Below, piece after piece: positions 1 through 64,000 of a stretch of 64,000 nucleotides of DNA. Below the pieces are notes generated by a model, which saw nothing but the letters and a program-made list of their open reading frames with translations, was not told where the DNA came from and did not search any database. The translations under genes and the position numbers were made by a program. The DNA lies in NCBI RefSeq assembly GCF_027595985.1, contig NC_073306.1, positions 85,671,599 to 85,735,598 of the forward strand. The letters are read 5' to 3'. Position 1 is the stretch's first letter. Each line of letters starts with the position of its first letter. Source of the stretch: Sorex araneus. Taxonomy: Eukaryota; Chordata; Mammalia; Eulipotyphla; Soricidae.

Positions 1-200
1 CCCTGTTGTCCCTTCGGCTGCTTCCCTTACGAAACCCTAGTGCCACTTGACATCCATACCTGTCCGTCACTCTGCCCTTTCTCTTCATTCCTCCTCCAGC
101 CCACACACTCTCCTTACTCAACAGTTCTTCTGAGGGTTTCACCAAAAGAGACCTGGCGCTCACAGGCAGGAGGCGGGTGCTGGATAAGACAAAGACAAGG

Positions 201-380
201 GGGGCTGGAGCGATAGCACAGCAGGTAGGGCATTTGCCTTGCACACGGCCGACCCGGGTTCGATTCCCAGCATCCCATATGGTCCTCTGAGCACCGCCAG
301 GAGTAATTCCTGACTGCAAAGCCAGGAGTAACCCCTTTGCATTGCTGGGTGTGACCCAAAAAGCAAAAAAATAAAAAAAG
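201..380 (+). mobile_element. tRNA-derived SINE, reference copy of the main family
   Basis: Full-length sense copy: ggggctggagcgatagcac start, box A-like gcacagcaggtagggc, box B gggttcgattccc, a body ending gtgacccaaaaagc, and an A-rich tail. Imperfect target duplications flank it (agacaaagacaagg before, agacatagacaggg after). This is the family that dominates the window; it resembles the shrew SINE as I remember it. Confidence 0.92.
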
Positions 381-439
381 AGACATAGACAGGGATCATA
401 AGCTTTGGAAGCCCTGGAACCAGGTGCTTGGCATAGATT

Positions 440-640
440 TGGCCCCCATACCTGGCGATTCTTCCATTCCCCTAATGGTCTGACAGCTACACATGGCTGT
501 GTTCAGGGCTTATTCTAAGATCTGCTCAGGAATCCTGCCTGACAAGGCTCAGGGCACCTTGTAGGGTGCTGGGGGTCGAACCTTGATGGGCCACACACAG
601 GGCAAGTGCCTTCCCCACTAAACTTTCTCTCTGGCTTCAG
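440..640 (-). mobile_element. Degraded antisense SINE
   Basis: Diverged body with recognisable gggtcgaacc, gggcaagtgccttcccc and ctctctggctt end. Confidence 0.65.
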
Positions 641-952
641 AAGAACAGATTTTGATGCGGGGTAGATCTGAGTTTGAGTCCAGACTCTCACCTACTGGCT
701 GTGTGACCCTGGACAAGTTGCTGTAACTTTCTGAGCCTTTCTGCCTTCTCTGCAGAGGGGCTGCTGAGCAGACTCAGCAGAACGCGGACAGGGGTGGCAT
801 GGATCGTCCCATAATGGAAGCCCATCCTGATGATTTTCTGCCCGGAGCCTCTTTTAGTTCCTCTCCCCTGACCTGTCTGCTCTCCATCTTCTGCCACTCC
901 TCACTCCATTTATTCTACTCCCCCTCCATTTGTGTGGACCTGCAGATATCCT

Positions 953-1310
953 CTTTTTTATTTTTAATTGAATCACTTTGACATACAGTTACAAAGCTTT
1001 CATGATTGCGTTTCATACAGTGATCGAACACCCATCCCTCCAGGGCACATTTTCCACCACCAATGTTCCCAGTATCCCCTCCCCCCACCCTCACCCTATC
1101 CCACCCCTGCCTCTGTGGCAGGCACCTTCTTTCTTACTCTCTACTTTGGGGCATCATGGTTTGCAGTACAGACACTGAGAGACCATCACATTTGGTCCTT
1201 TATCTACTTTCAGCACACATCTCCCGTTCTGAGTGACCCCTCCAACCAACATTGACTTAGCGGCCCCTTTTCTATGATACCATCTGTCTTGATCCCCGAC
1301 CTTGTTTTCT
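953..1310 (-). mobile_element. L1 3' end, antisense
   Basis: The reverse complement matches the last 350 bp of the sense L1 tail at 15820-16180: both share the cacccatccctcc / ccaccaccaatgttccc block. The T-rich head (tcttttttatttttaattgaa) is the poly(A) side. Confidence 0.85.
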
Positions 1311-1764
1311 CTCCCCAGGGCTTGTGAGTGCCAGGCTGGCTCTAATATGGGCAGATTGGCCCCCTCCCGAGCCTGTTTCTCTGACCTTCTCTGCTGCCCT
1401 GTCTGTTCTCATCACATCAACAGAGTGATTCAGTCCATTCCCTCAGCTGCTCTGCCTCCAAGCCACCCCACTGCCCCATTCAGCAGGGCTTTCTCTCATT
1501 TGAAATGGCTGCGGGGAGGTACATCCTAGAGAGCTCTTCTCAAAGGCGCTCTGATGTTTCTGCCAAGGGATGCCAGCTTTCTCCTAACAGAGCTGCTTGG
1601 CCTGACTACAACAGGCCTGTTTCGCTAGGGCCACCACCACAAAGCCAAGGACCTTCCAGTTCCTTCTAATCCCTCTGCTGGCCCCTCCCCTCCAGTATAC
1701 CCAGGTTTCCCAAGAGGAGAACTGAAACTCAGGGGTTAGAAGGGCAAGAAAGCAAAAACGAGGG

Positions 1765-3130
1765 TTGGAGAGAGAAGCCAGCAAAAAGATGCTTGCCTTG
1801 CAAAGAGATAGCCAACCTGGTTTAATTCCCGTCCTCCCCTTCCTTCCCCCAGATCCCATAGGGTCCCCAAGCCCTTCCAGGAATGATCCTAAACACAGAG
1901 CCAGGAATGAGCCCCAAGTACCACCAGGTGTGGCCCCTCCAAACAGGAAAAAGAAAAGAGAATTGCAGCGGGGCCTGCCTCATGGACTGTACACCAGTTT
2001 GTTCATTTTTCTGTTGCAAATGCAAGAGCCACACAGCAGGAATTGATTGGAACATGGGACAAGTTAATGATCCCCATCAAGGACAGAGTGGTGATGGTCT
2101 GAGGGATTGTCCAGACTAATGGGGACAAGGTCATATAGACTAGGCCTAAGGGCGTCCCCCCACCCCCTGAACCCGTCCTGTATAGCCCCCACACCCCCTG
2201 CATCAGAGCCTAGCATAACCGGGTTCCTTTCAGCCACACCACACAGAAGTGAGAAGCATCTGCTGCCATCCAACTTTCATCACACCACTCTCTCCAGAGG
2301 AAATTCTGCCAACATGGAACCAGGCTGGAAGCCTGTGGAAGATGACCTGAGAAGCCAGCACAGTCATTATTTTTTCATTATTTTTATATGTTTATTTATT
2401 TATTTATTTATTTATTTATTGGTTTGGGGACCACACCTGGCAGGGCTCAGGGATAATTCCTGCCTCTGTGCTCAAGAATTACTCCTGGCAGGAATCAGAG
2501 GACCATAAGGGATGCCGGGGACCGAACCTGTGTCAGCCGCATACAAGGCAAGTGTCCTACCCACTGTACTATTACTCTACCATCTCCCTTTTTTTTTTAA
2601 TTAAAAAATTTTTACCCCTTGGGCCAGAGCAATCGTACAGCAGGTGGGCATTTGCCTTGCACACGGCTGACTCAAGTTAGATCCGATCCCCTATATGATT
2701 CCCCCAAGCACTGCAAGGAGAGATTCCTGAGCCAGGAATAAGCCCTGAGCAATGCTGGATATGACAAAAAATATATATTTTTTCCTTTTGGGTCACACCC
2801 AGCAATGCTCAGGGGTTGCTCCTGGCTCTGCACTCAGGAATTACTCCTGGCGGTGCTGGAGGGATCAAACCCGGGTCGGCTGCATGCAAGGCAAACGCCC
2901 TACCTGCTGTACTATCACTCCGGCCCACAAAATATATTTTAATTTAATTTTGTTTTGGGGGGTTTAGGAGGGTGTGCCATATGCAGCAGTACTCAGGGCT
3001 GACTGCTGGCTCTGTGCTTAGGGATTCCTCCTGGCTGGTGCTCGTGACACCATTCGATGGTGCCAGGGATACAACCCAGGTGGGCTAGGTGCAAAGCAAG
3101 CACCTTCACCCCTGACCTGTTTCTCAAGCT
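1765..3130. mobile_element. Cluster of mostly old SINE copies upstream of TPM3
   Basis: Recognisable pieces: 1765-1950 sense, 2421-2585 antisense after a (TTTA)n run at 2388-2420, 2619-2775 sense, 2776-2927 antisense and fairly intact, 2950-3130 antisense and degraded. 2619-2775 and 2776-2927 abut head to tail and form an inverted pair. 1951-2370 has no repeat I recognise. Confidence 0.7.
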
Positions 3131-4169
3131 CCCAGTAGTTCTTGTTATAAAAACAAATGCAGAAGAGGAGGATACACCTCAAGCCAGCAGGCTGCTTCCT
3201 GGAAGAGGCGCTTTCTTCCCTCACCCTGGATCTAGTGCCTGAAGCCTTCAACTCTGCCAGACAGGGAAGACTGTTTGTTTCCTCTACAGCCATGGAACTA
3301 GAAAGGGAGACCAGTGGCTCTTCTGCACATTCAAGGGCTACTTCAGAAGAATGCCTGGAGGTCCAGGGGAGAAGGTGAGAAGGGACAGATGGTGGGAAGG
3401 AATCAGGACCACATGAGATGGTCAGAGTTTCAACTCAGAAGGATTGGGAAGAGCATTTGGCAGACTGAGTGCCCGCCCAGTGTGGCATGGTCCCCCGAGT
3501 CACGGGGGGAGAAACCTCAAAACCCAGGGTCAGGGCTTACTCCCAGTCACCACCAGAAGGGCCTTCAAACCAAACCAGCCAGCCCAAGTTGGTATTTTAT
3601 ATTTGTATGTATTAGGGCCTCCATGTATTTTGTATTTCTCATAGCCATCTGGATCCTTCTCTGCAGTGCTTTAGAGCCAGCATATTCCAGAGTGGTAGCC
3701 TCTGAAGGGCCTTGGCAATGTTGGTGGGGTGATCTGGGAAGGTCAGACACGCATTGGAAAAACAAAGTAACATGGGCAAGTGTCCCCCGACACACACACA
3801 CACACACTGCACCGGACTCCGGAAAGCCTGGGGGCTGTTGGGAGTTACAGGGAGCAGGTGCAGGGCTATGGGAGCTGCTGCCGCTGCTGATCCCCTGAGC
3901 ACTGTGACCGTGACATCAGGAGAGAAGCTCAGGAGCTCTGGGGAGAACGGGGCCCGGATGTGGCGGCCTGCCAGAGCTGCTTCCTGATGTAGGCCAACAT
4001 GGGGCCGCTGAGACCAGCCCAAGTGGGAGCAGAGCTGAAGCAGGGCAGCCGAGCAGAGGCCAGGAGCCTCCTCCAAGGAGAAAGCGCTCCACTTCACCGT
4101 GCTTGCTGCCTGGGGTATCTCTGCTCCTTTCTCTGCCACGCAAGAATTGCCCACCAAAGATTTCCTGCC
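3131..4169. other. Non-repetitive TPM3 upstream sequence
   Basis: No SINE or exon is recognised. It holds a short (CA)n run at 3790-3806. Open frames here lack coding character. The miR-190b hairpin follows directly, so part of this may be its promoter or host transcript. Confidence 0.5.
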
Positions 4170-4248
4170 TGCTTCTGCGTGATATGTTTGATATTGGGTT
4201 GTTTGATTAGGAACCAACTAAATGTCAAACATATTCTTACAGCAGCAG
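4170..4248 (+). ncRNA. MIR190B: miR-190b precursor hairpin
   Basis: The 79-nt stretch folds into a microRNA hairpin. The 5' arm carries the miR-190b mature sequence at 4180-4201 (begins tgatatgtttgata, ends ttgggttg). A complementary 3' arm follows at about 4216-4237 (aactaaatgtcaaacatatt), joined by a short loop (tttgattaggaacc). It agrees with the human precursor as I remember it except for one base near the 5' base of the stem and one in the loop. In human MIR190B sits at the 5' end of the TPM3 locus on the same strand; here it lies 2.1 kb upstream of the muscle first exon, also on the + strand. It may be processed from an extended TPM3 5' transcript or from its own promoter; the sequence does not decide this. 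Very confident on identity. Confidence 0.95.
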
Positions 4249-4489
4249 GCAATCTGGCATCTTACACTCTCCTACCTCCACCTCTGGGGTCCGGTCTTTC
4301 TTGTGAGGAGGACTCCCAAGCAGTACTCCTGAGGTTCAGGGGCACTTCCAGCGGGCAATTCAATGCCAGAGTGCCAGGATACAGTGGTGTTTGGATTCTG
4401 GGGGCTCTGGGCAGGGGGCATATGGTACCAGTGCACGCTTGACCACCTAGCTCATTCCTTGGCCTAGTTTCTTATTTTGGTTGTTGTTT

Positions 4490-5800
4490 AGTTGTTTTGT
4501 TTATGGTTTTGGGGCCCACACTGGGAAATTCCCAGGGCTTACTTCTGGTTCTGCACTCAGAATTTACTCCTGGTGGTGCTCAGGGGACCATATGGGATGC
4601 CAGAGATCGAGCGCAGGTCAGCCGCATGCAAGGCAAGAGCCATACCCACTGTACTATCTCTCCAGCCCTCTGTCTTTTTAAATGAAACTTTTGTCTCCAG
4701 AACCCCCTGAAGGAACAGTGGTGACAACCTACGTGCATTTTAATCTTAAACTGGAGAGTGCTGTAATTGAGTATCTGATCTTCCTATATGTCTTCCATAA
4801 ACTGAAGTGATGGGGCCAGAGAGAGTACAGGCAGGGCAAGGCACTTGCCTTCACACAATGACTCCAGTTAATCCCTGGCACCATAGAGGGCCCCCCAAAC
4901 CCCACGAGGAGTGACTTTTGAGTGCAGAGTCAGGAGTAAGCCCTGAGCACTGCCAGGTGTGGTTCGAAAACCAGAAAAAATAAAATGACGGGGTCAAAGA
5001 GACAGCACAGTGGACAAGACATCCCATATGATTCCCCAAGCCCTGCCAGGACTGATCTCTGAGCACAGAGCCAGAGTAGTCCCTGAGCACTACTAGGTAT
5101 GACACTGAAAATAAAAACAAAACAAATTAAATTAAATTAAATTAAATGACCCATCTATCTTTGACATTATGACTAGTTAGAGCCATTTTCACCATTCCCC
5201 AGTAGCTCTGGTCACCTTGAGCAGTGTCCACCTCTCCTCTGGCATATTCTCAGGGCAGATGGTGCCTGTGTGCTGAGATCAGATGCCACCTCTCAGTGAC
5301 AAAGCTCCCAGTGGAAGGATGAACATGGCCTACAACTAAGCCTGGGAGAAGAGAGCTGACAATGATGATTAGGGAGGGAGCAGAGGGGGAGAAGGGCAGA
5401 GAGCAGCACAGTCTGTGTGGATCTAGAAATTCTATTTAAAGACAACTTTAAAGGAGACAGTGGGCATGGTCCTCTCTGGATGACGCTGGTTCTCCCCTCT
5501 TCTCTCCTCCACTTGAAGCTCTAAGACGGTCTTCTAGATTCCAAACCTCATCCTCAATCCTTGAAGACCGTAAAGGGGTGAGGGGACCACATCTTTCTGC
5601 TCATTAAAGAGCTTCAAAACAGGGTCTGGAGAAATAGTGCAGGTGGTAGAGCACTTGCCTTGCATGTAGCTACCAGAGTTCACTCCATTATGGTCCCCTG
5701 ATCCCCTTCAAGGAGTGATCCCTGAACACAGAACAAGAAGTAAGTGGCCCTTAGTACCACTGGGTGTGGCCCAATACCCCACCTCAATTTTTTTTAAATA
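4490..5800. mobile_element. SINE cluster between miR-190b and the muscle promoter
   Basis: Antisense copy 4496-4672; sense copies 4811-4975, 4985-5115 (followed by a (TTAAA)n stretch to 5145) and 5622-5790. 5146-5620 shows nothing recognisable. 5791-6146 is unique sequence leading into the promoter. Confidence 0.7.
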
Positions 5801-6146
5801 AAAAAGATAAAGACTTTCAAAATAGCAACAGTCATTTGATCTGTGTCTCTGGGGGGGATTGTCAAGGATCAAGGGTGACCTCACCTCATCACTGTCCTTG
5901 AATAGTAGGGATTAAAGGTAAAACAGCCAGTCTGTCAGCACCCTTCATGGTTCCAGCAAGAGCAAGAAGGAAGCTCAAGAGCAACAAGCCCCTTTGGGTG
6001 AAAACTGCATTTGTAAATGTGCCAATGTGCCTCCCTCTTATTCCACCTTTCCCCCTTCCATTGAGAGCTGTCCAGAGTCAGTGGAAAGTTTCAGGGTCAA
6101 GGACAGTGTCCCTCTGCCCCTACTCCCCACTGTCTAAAACCAGCCT

Positions 6147-6292
6147 CAGCTGTTCCCAGATTTTCTTTGCTGGTGACACATCAGTGCATCCAAGTATCTC
6201 TCCCTTTTCTCCCATAGGAGACAATGAGTGGACAGAGGGGGCTGGAAAGACCATATTAGGGAAGAGAGGTGGAACCCTGAGCAGAAATAAAG
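6147..6292 (+). promoter_or_regulatory. TPM3: TPM3 muscle (exon 1a) promoter: E-box, CArG box, TATA-like box
   Basis: Three elements line up just before exon 1a. An E-box cagctg (MyoD/myogenin type) lies at 6147-6152, a perfect SRF CArG box ccatattagg at 6251-6260, and a TATA-like aaataaag at 6285-6292. The TATA-like box would place initiation near 6312-6320, giving a 5' leader of about 50 nt before the start codon at 6369. CArG and E-box control is typical of striated muscle genes, which fits a promoter for high-molecular-weight tropomyosin. The motifs are seen directly; the start site is inferred. Confidence 0.7.
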
Positions 6293-6299
6293 GCTCTGA

Positions 6300-41374
<35,075 letters not shown>

Positions 41375-41960
41375 AGTCCCCGCCCTGCCGCTGCTCCTCC
41401 CTCAACCCTGACTCCGCCTGAGGCCAGCCCACCGGAAGCTGACCTTTCACCGAGGGCTGATCTTTAACTGGAAAGCTGCTTTCTCCCTCACTGTCCCTCC
41501 CCCCCCGAGTTTTCAGCCAAACTGTCTCTGCCCCTACCCCAGAGATTCCCTTTGGGGTAGAGACAGAGCACCTTTGGGAACAACATCTAAGGGAATGTGA
41601 GCACAATGCAAAGTGTCTTTAAAAGCACGTTGTCATGTACACATTTTGTAATTCCCCTTTTTGTTGTAGCAAGCTTTTGTAAGACATTCCAAGTCATTCC
41701 ACAGTTTTGAAGAGCAGTCTAATCCTTTCTCTCTTTCGGAAGGGACCTTTCCAGCCAATTGCATTTTGCCCTCTCCGTGGAGAAGGGAAAGGACTGGGCC
41801 TGCCTTACAGAGATATACAGCCCAGAGAAAGGTGCCACTGTGGGATACCTCAGTGCTGTGTACCAGGACTAGCCAGACTGAAGAAAAGGGGTTCTAAGAG
41901 GAGTTAGCCAAAAGGAAAAGTGCTGTTTAGGTTTCCAGCTTTAGGGTATCTCTGGGAAAC

Positions 41961-42046
41961 TTTCTTTTCTTTTCTTTTCTTTTCTTTTCTTTTCTTTTCT
42001 TTTCTTTTCTTTTCTTTTCTTTTCTTTTCTTTTCTTTTCTTTTCCT
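41961..42046. repeat. (TTTTC)n microsatellite in the TPM3 3' UTR
   Basis: About 17 near-perfect TTTTC units (as cttttcttttct), inside the 9d 3' UTR. Confidence 0.97.
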
Positions 42047-42069
42047 TTTAAACCAGTGAAGTGACTCAA

Positions 42070-42205
42070 GGGGCCATAGAGGTATAGTACAGTGGGTAAA
42101 GCACTTACTTGCCTTGCAGCCTGGCTGATCCTGCTCCCCATATGGTCCCCTGAGCATTGCCAGGAGTGATCCCTGAGCACAGCCAGATGTGACCCCCAAA
42201 ACAAC
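42070..42205 (+). mobile_element. SINE inside the TPM3 9d 3' UTR
   Basis: Sense copy, slightly shortened in the middle (box B region ctggctgatcctgctcccca). It lies 570 nt before the poly(A) signal, so it is part of the mature mRNA. Confidence 0.85.
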
Positions 42206-42774
42206 AGGAAGAAGTGACTCAAATTAAGATAATGAGAACCCGGGACCAAATCCTCGTTTCATCTCCCTCTGCTCTCCCAGCAGAATGAATCATGTAGTAC
42301 CTTTTAGGTTGAAGTGACCACTTACTTGCTCTCCTGAATTCTTGAAAGAAAAACAAAATGTTATTGCCACTGATTAGCCATATGAAACTCATCTCATTGC
42401 CCTTTTCTGGGTCTGAAGCTGCTGTCTCCAAAAGTGCCATCTCATTGTGCTTTGTATCGGTTAGTGCCGGAGAAATCTTGAATAGCTTATATACAAAACT
42501 TTTTATATTGTTTTGAAACTTTGCTTCTCTAGGGTTGGGGCACAGTGACCACCCGGTCTGGGCCTGCAGTGTGGTCTTTGAAAACATCCTCTCCTTCTTA
42601 CCCAACTCCCCCTTTTAAGTGAGGTTCTGTGAGGTCTGTCCAGTGTGCATCTACCCCGCAGCTTCGTGGCTTAAAATGCCCTCTCCTTTGGTGTGGCCTC
42701 TTTGGGGGCCAGTTGGGCCAAGAAACCAATAATGCAACTGTTTTGATACTGAAAATTGACTTGTGTCTTTTTGA

Positions 42775-42780
42775 AATAAA
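42775..42780 (+). terminator. TPM3: Poly(A) signal of the 9d transcript, distal end of TPM3
   Basis: A canonical aataaa (gaaataaagaacc) is followed by a TTGAGT-type downstream stretch; cleavage is expected near 42800. It marks the 3' end of TPM3 and leaves 1.28 kb before the NUP210L start codon. Confidence 0.88.
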
Positions 42781-42800
42781 GAACCAGTCCCTCCAAACTT

Positions 42801-43929
42801 GAGTCCTACTTGAGTTTCATTTACTAATTCAAGGGTACTTTCTCCACTGATATAGGATTCGTGCTGGTGACACAGGATTTTGAGTTACACACTTTGGAGG
42901 CAGACCAAAACTGGGTTTGGACCTTAGTTATGGTGAAGCGGGAGAGTGCTTGCCTTACAGGTGACTGAACAAGGTTCAGTCCCCAGCACCACAGTAGGTT
43001 CTTTGAGTGCACGGCTCGGTGTGGTCCCACAAAAGTGAAACAAAAAGCTATAGCTCTGAAATCCCTAGAAAATCATTTGGTTTTATACATAAAATGAAAT
43101 TAAGATGTCAGGGTAGCTGTGTAGATCAGAAATAACACTTTGCCAAACCTCTTGTTATTTTAATGTTATTTTGATACCAGGTACAGAACCCACAACCTCA
43201 TAATCAAGGCATGCAATCTGTTGCTGAGTCACATCCCAGCTCCCTTGCACCTGACCTTTCAAAGCTTCATTTAACACTGGCGTCTTTAGGGTTAGCACTG
43301 ACGTCTTCCAACTATGTAACAATGTTAATTTTTAGTAATCAGGGATTTCTACAACAGCCTTGAACAGCTTCGACAATACCTATGTGTGATTACAGTCATT
43401 TGCCCTGGGACAATCTTTGATCTGGTAGTTCTCTGGACAGTTGGAAAGAAATTAACAAGGGTTGTTCTAGGGTAAATGCTTCAAGACAGGCTGAGTGAAA
43501 GAGCTTTCAAAGCTGCCTTTGAGACACAGTGCCTGGCATTTCCTGTACTCCCGCCTTCATGCTGGACACGAGTCTGACTTCCCAGTAAAAATGACGCAGC
43601 TCTCTTGACAATGCCCAGCTGTATGTACTGGGAAAAAAATTTTCCATTTGTGGGCACAGACCCATGTTAACTGGAAATTACTGCATCTTTTTTTCCCCTC
43701 CTTGGCAAGGCGTCACGATAGAAGCGGAAAGGAAAGTATTTTTTCTTTTAAATTTTTATGCTTGTTTTATATATTTTTTTTAAATATCTGCTACCTGGGT
43801 AGGAGAGAACATAGCAGGGAAGGTGCTTGCCTTTTACACTGCAGAGTATCCTCTGATCCCTACCAGGAGTGACCACTAAAGGTGCGGTCCTTAAATAAAA
43901 ATACCTGCCGCCCAGTATTTAAGTAGCGT
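42801..43929. other. Spacer between TPM3 and NUP210L
   Basis: A degraded sense SINE at 42930-43045 and a sense SINE remnant at 43800-43890. The rest is unique, with a T/A-rich stretch at 43738-43790. Confidence 0.6.
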
Positions 43930-44078
43930 TTACAGGTTGGTGGCAGGGTTTGTGCTAAGGCTTCACCTCCGGTTTCCCACAATCCCCAGCGGCGGGGCGG
44001 GGCACGTCCCGCGTGCTGATTGGCTGCCGCCGCCGCGGACGCTGCGGAGTTGAGCGGAACGTGAGATCGGCAGCCGCC
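43930..44078 (+). promoter_or_regulatory. NUP210L: NUP210L promoter (GC box, inverted CCAAT)
   Basis: A short CpG-rich region with no TATA box. A GC box ggcggggcggggc lies at 43991-44003 and an inverted CCAAT box gattggc at 44018-44024, about 55 nt before the start codon. Slightly upstream, cccacaatccccagcggc (43976-43993) resembles the ZNF143/SBS motif; that match is partial. The CpG-rich stretch continues to about 44460. Confidence 0.7.
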
Positions 44079-62546
<18,468 letters not shown>

Positions 62547-63781
62547 GTATCCTTTTGCTCCAGTTTTAGCTGTCAACCTGTGTTTTTCTGAGCATGCTAA
62601 CCATATTCCTTGACAATTTTTTGCTGCTGTTTTGGGGCCATATCCAGTGATGCTTAGGGGTTACTCTGAGGATGTTCTCAGATGATCTGTTCTCAAGAAT
62701 TACTTCTGGTGGTGCTTGGGGGACTATATGGGATGCCACAGATGGAACCCTGGTTGGCTGCGTGTAAGGCAAGCACCCTACTCACTGTACTAGCTCTCTG
62801 GCCTTGGCAAAATAATTTTTAAGAGTAATTGTAGAGACCAGAGCAATGGTGAGTAGAGCATTTGCCTTGTGTGCACTGACCTGGGTTCGGTCCCCCTAGC
62901 ACCACCAGCAGTAATTCCTGAGTGTAGAGCCAGGAATAACCCCTAAGCAAGTATTATACAAAAAGCTAAAAAAAAAGTGATCATAATACTAATGTTTTTA
63001 TATTATATAAATTTTATTTAGTTTATTTTGGGTTTTCATATATCATAATTTCTCCGAACAGAGCAGTTGTAACTTGGGAATTGTTATCTTCAGTGCTTAG
63101 TTGTAAACTTGATCAAATTATAATTAGGAAACTGGGAAAAACCATTTGAAGGAACATGTGTGAATTTCTCATTTTCTATTTTCACATAAATAATTGAAAA
63201 AAGACAGTGCTGTCTATAGTAATTTAAGCTATGTATTAGTAATATTGACTTATTTTCATTTTTATTAGACCTTCTCTGTAAGAACTGAACACTAATGAGA
63301 CTGAATCTATAGTACAGTGAGTAAGGTGCTTTTCTTGCACGTGACCAACCCATTCAAGTCCCCAGCACTCCATATGATTTCCCAGGTCCTACTAGTATGT
63401 GATCCCAAAATACAGAGCCAAGAGTAAGCCCTGAATACAGCCAGGTGTGAACCAAAAACAAACAATAACAAAAAAAATAGTTAATCAGAACAAAATGGAA
63501 TGAAAATTTAAATTCTAAAAAATTGAAATATCTGACCTCCATTTTTCTGTGTGGTTTTTAAGTATTTCCTGTGTTGGAATATGAAGTTGATGTGTTCATT
63601 TGGCAAATAATAATACCTTACTATGCGCTCAACATTGTCCTAAACATTAGGGATATAGAGTGTTGTTTTACTCAAGATAGTTAGGGAAGTCCTCTCTGAT
63701 AAGTCAGTGTGGGAGCAATGAGCCATATAGGTTACCCGAGTGAAAGAGTACCAGGGAGAGGAAATGGGCATTGCAAAAGTC
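62547..63781 (+). other. NUP210L: NUP210L intron 7 (partial)
   Basis: Antisense SINE 62625-62810; sense SINEs 62830-62970 and 63300-63475. The rest is AT-rich unique sequence. No exon 8 is seen. Confidence 0.6.
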
Positions 63782-63955
63782 TTTTTTTTTTTCTTTTTGG
63801 GTCATGCCTGGCGATGCACAGGGGTTACTCCTGGCTCTGCACTCAGGAATTACCCCTGGCGGTGCTCAGGGGACCATATGGGATGCTGGGATTTGAACCC
63901 GGGTCGGCCGCATGCAAGGCAAACGCCCTACCCGCTGTGCTATCTCTCCAGCCCC
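63782..63955 (-). mobile_element. Recent antisense SINE
   Basis: Full length. Perfect target duplication gcaaaagtctt on both sides. Confidence 0.94.
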
Positions 63956-64000
63956 GCAAAAGTCTTAAAATGAGTGCGTTTGTGATGTTAAAGGACAAGG

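Larger units (their letters stand above)
41375..42800 (+). other. TPM3: 3' UTR of the TPM3 9d transcript
   Basis: About 1.4 kb from the 9d stop to the poly(A) signal at 42775. It contains a (TTTTC)n microsatellite and a sense SINE in its middle, so the mature mRNA carries repeat sequence. I see no other canonical aataaa between the stop and 42775. Confidence 0.8.

Noticed and set aside
201-380. tRNA gene call on the SINE heads
   Set aside because: Box A and box B are tRNA-like, but no cloverleaf or acceptor stem closes and the sequence continues into a SINE body.

Overview
The window is nuclear DNA from a placental mammal. It holds one complete gene, TPM3 (tropomyosin 3), a microRNA gene just upstream of it (MIR190B), and the first seven coding exons of NUP210L, all on the + strand. 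The dominant repeat is a dense tRNA-derived SINE, present in roughly a hundred copies of different ages. From memory it resembles the SINE of shrews (Soricidae, order Eulipotyphla). The species guess rests on that resemblance and is moderate; the gene calls rest on codon-level reading of exons and do not depend on it.

Layout. 1-6250: TPM3 upstream region with SINEs, an antisense L1 3' end and the miR-190b hairpin at 4170-4248. 6251-6485: muscle-type promoter (CArG box, TATA-like box) and first exon 1a. 7186-7311: exon 2. 16700-18560: CpG island holding the ubiquitous internal promoter and exon 1b. 24720-30459: exons 3, 4, 5, the mutually exclusive pair 6a/6b, then 7 and 8. 31409-42800: four alternative 3' exons, 9a+9b (striated muscle end), 9c and 9d, three of them followed by a poly(A) signal. 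43930-44460: CpG-rich NUP210L promoter and exon 1. 45732-62546: NUP210L exons 2-7; the rest of that gene lies beyond the window.

How the parts work together. TPM3 makes high-molecular-weight muscle tropomyosin from exon 1a (285 codons with 6b and the 9a/9b end) and low-molecular-weight cytoskeletal tropomyosin from exon 1b (248 codons with 9d, 247 with 9c). Every exon junction keeps frame when joined this way. The predicted protein agrees with what I remember of human TPM3 wherever I compared it. NUP210L (paralogue of pore membrane protein gp210) starts about 1.3 kb past the last TPM3 poly(A) signal, in the tandem order known from human 1q21.

Between exons nearly everything is retrotransposon debris: tRNA-derived SINEs, a second longer SINE family without an A tail, L1 3' ends, a 7SK RNA retropseudogene fused to L1 sequence, a composite element with about 370-bp tandem units, and long pyrimidine microsatellites. 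I see no prokaryotic-type system, no CRISPR array and no unknown protein-coding gene. The most noteworthy items are the miR-190b gene, the 7SK/L1 chimera, the composite tandem-unit element, and SINEs lying close to constitutive splice acceptors.
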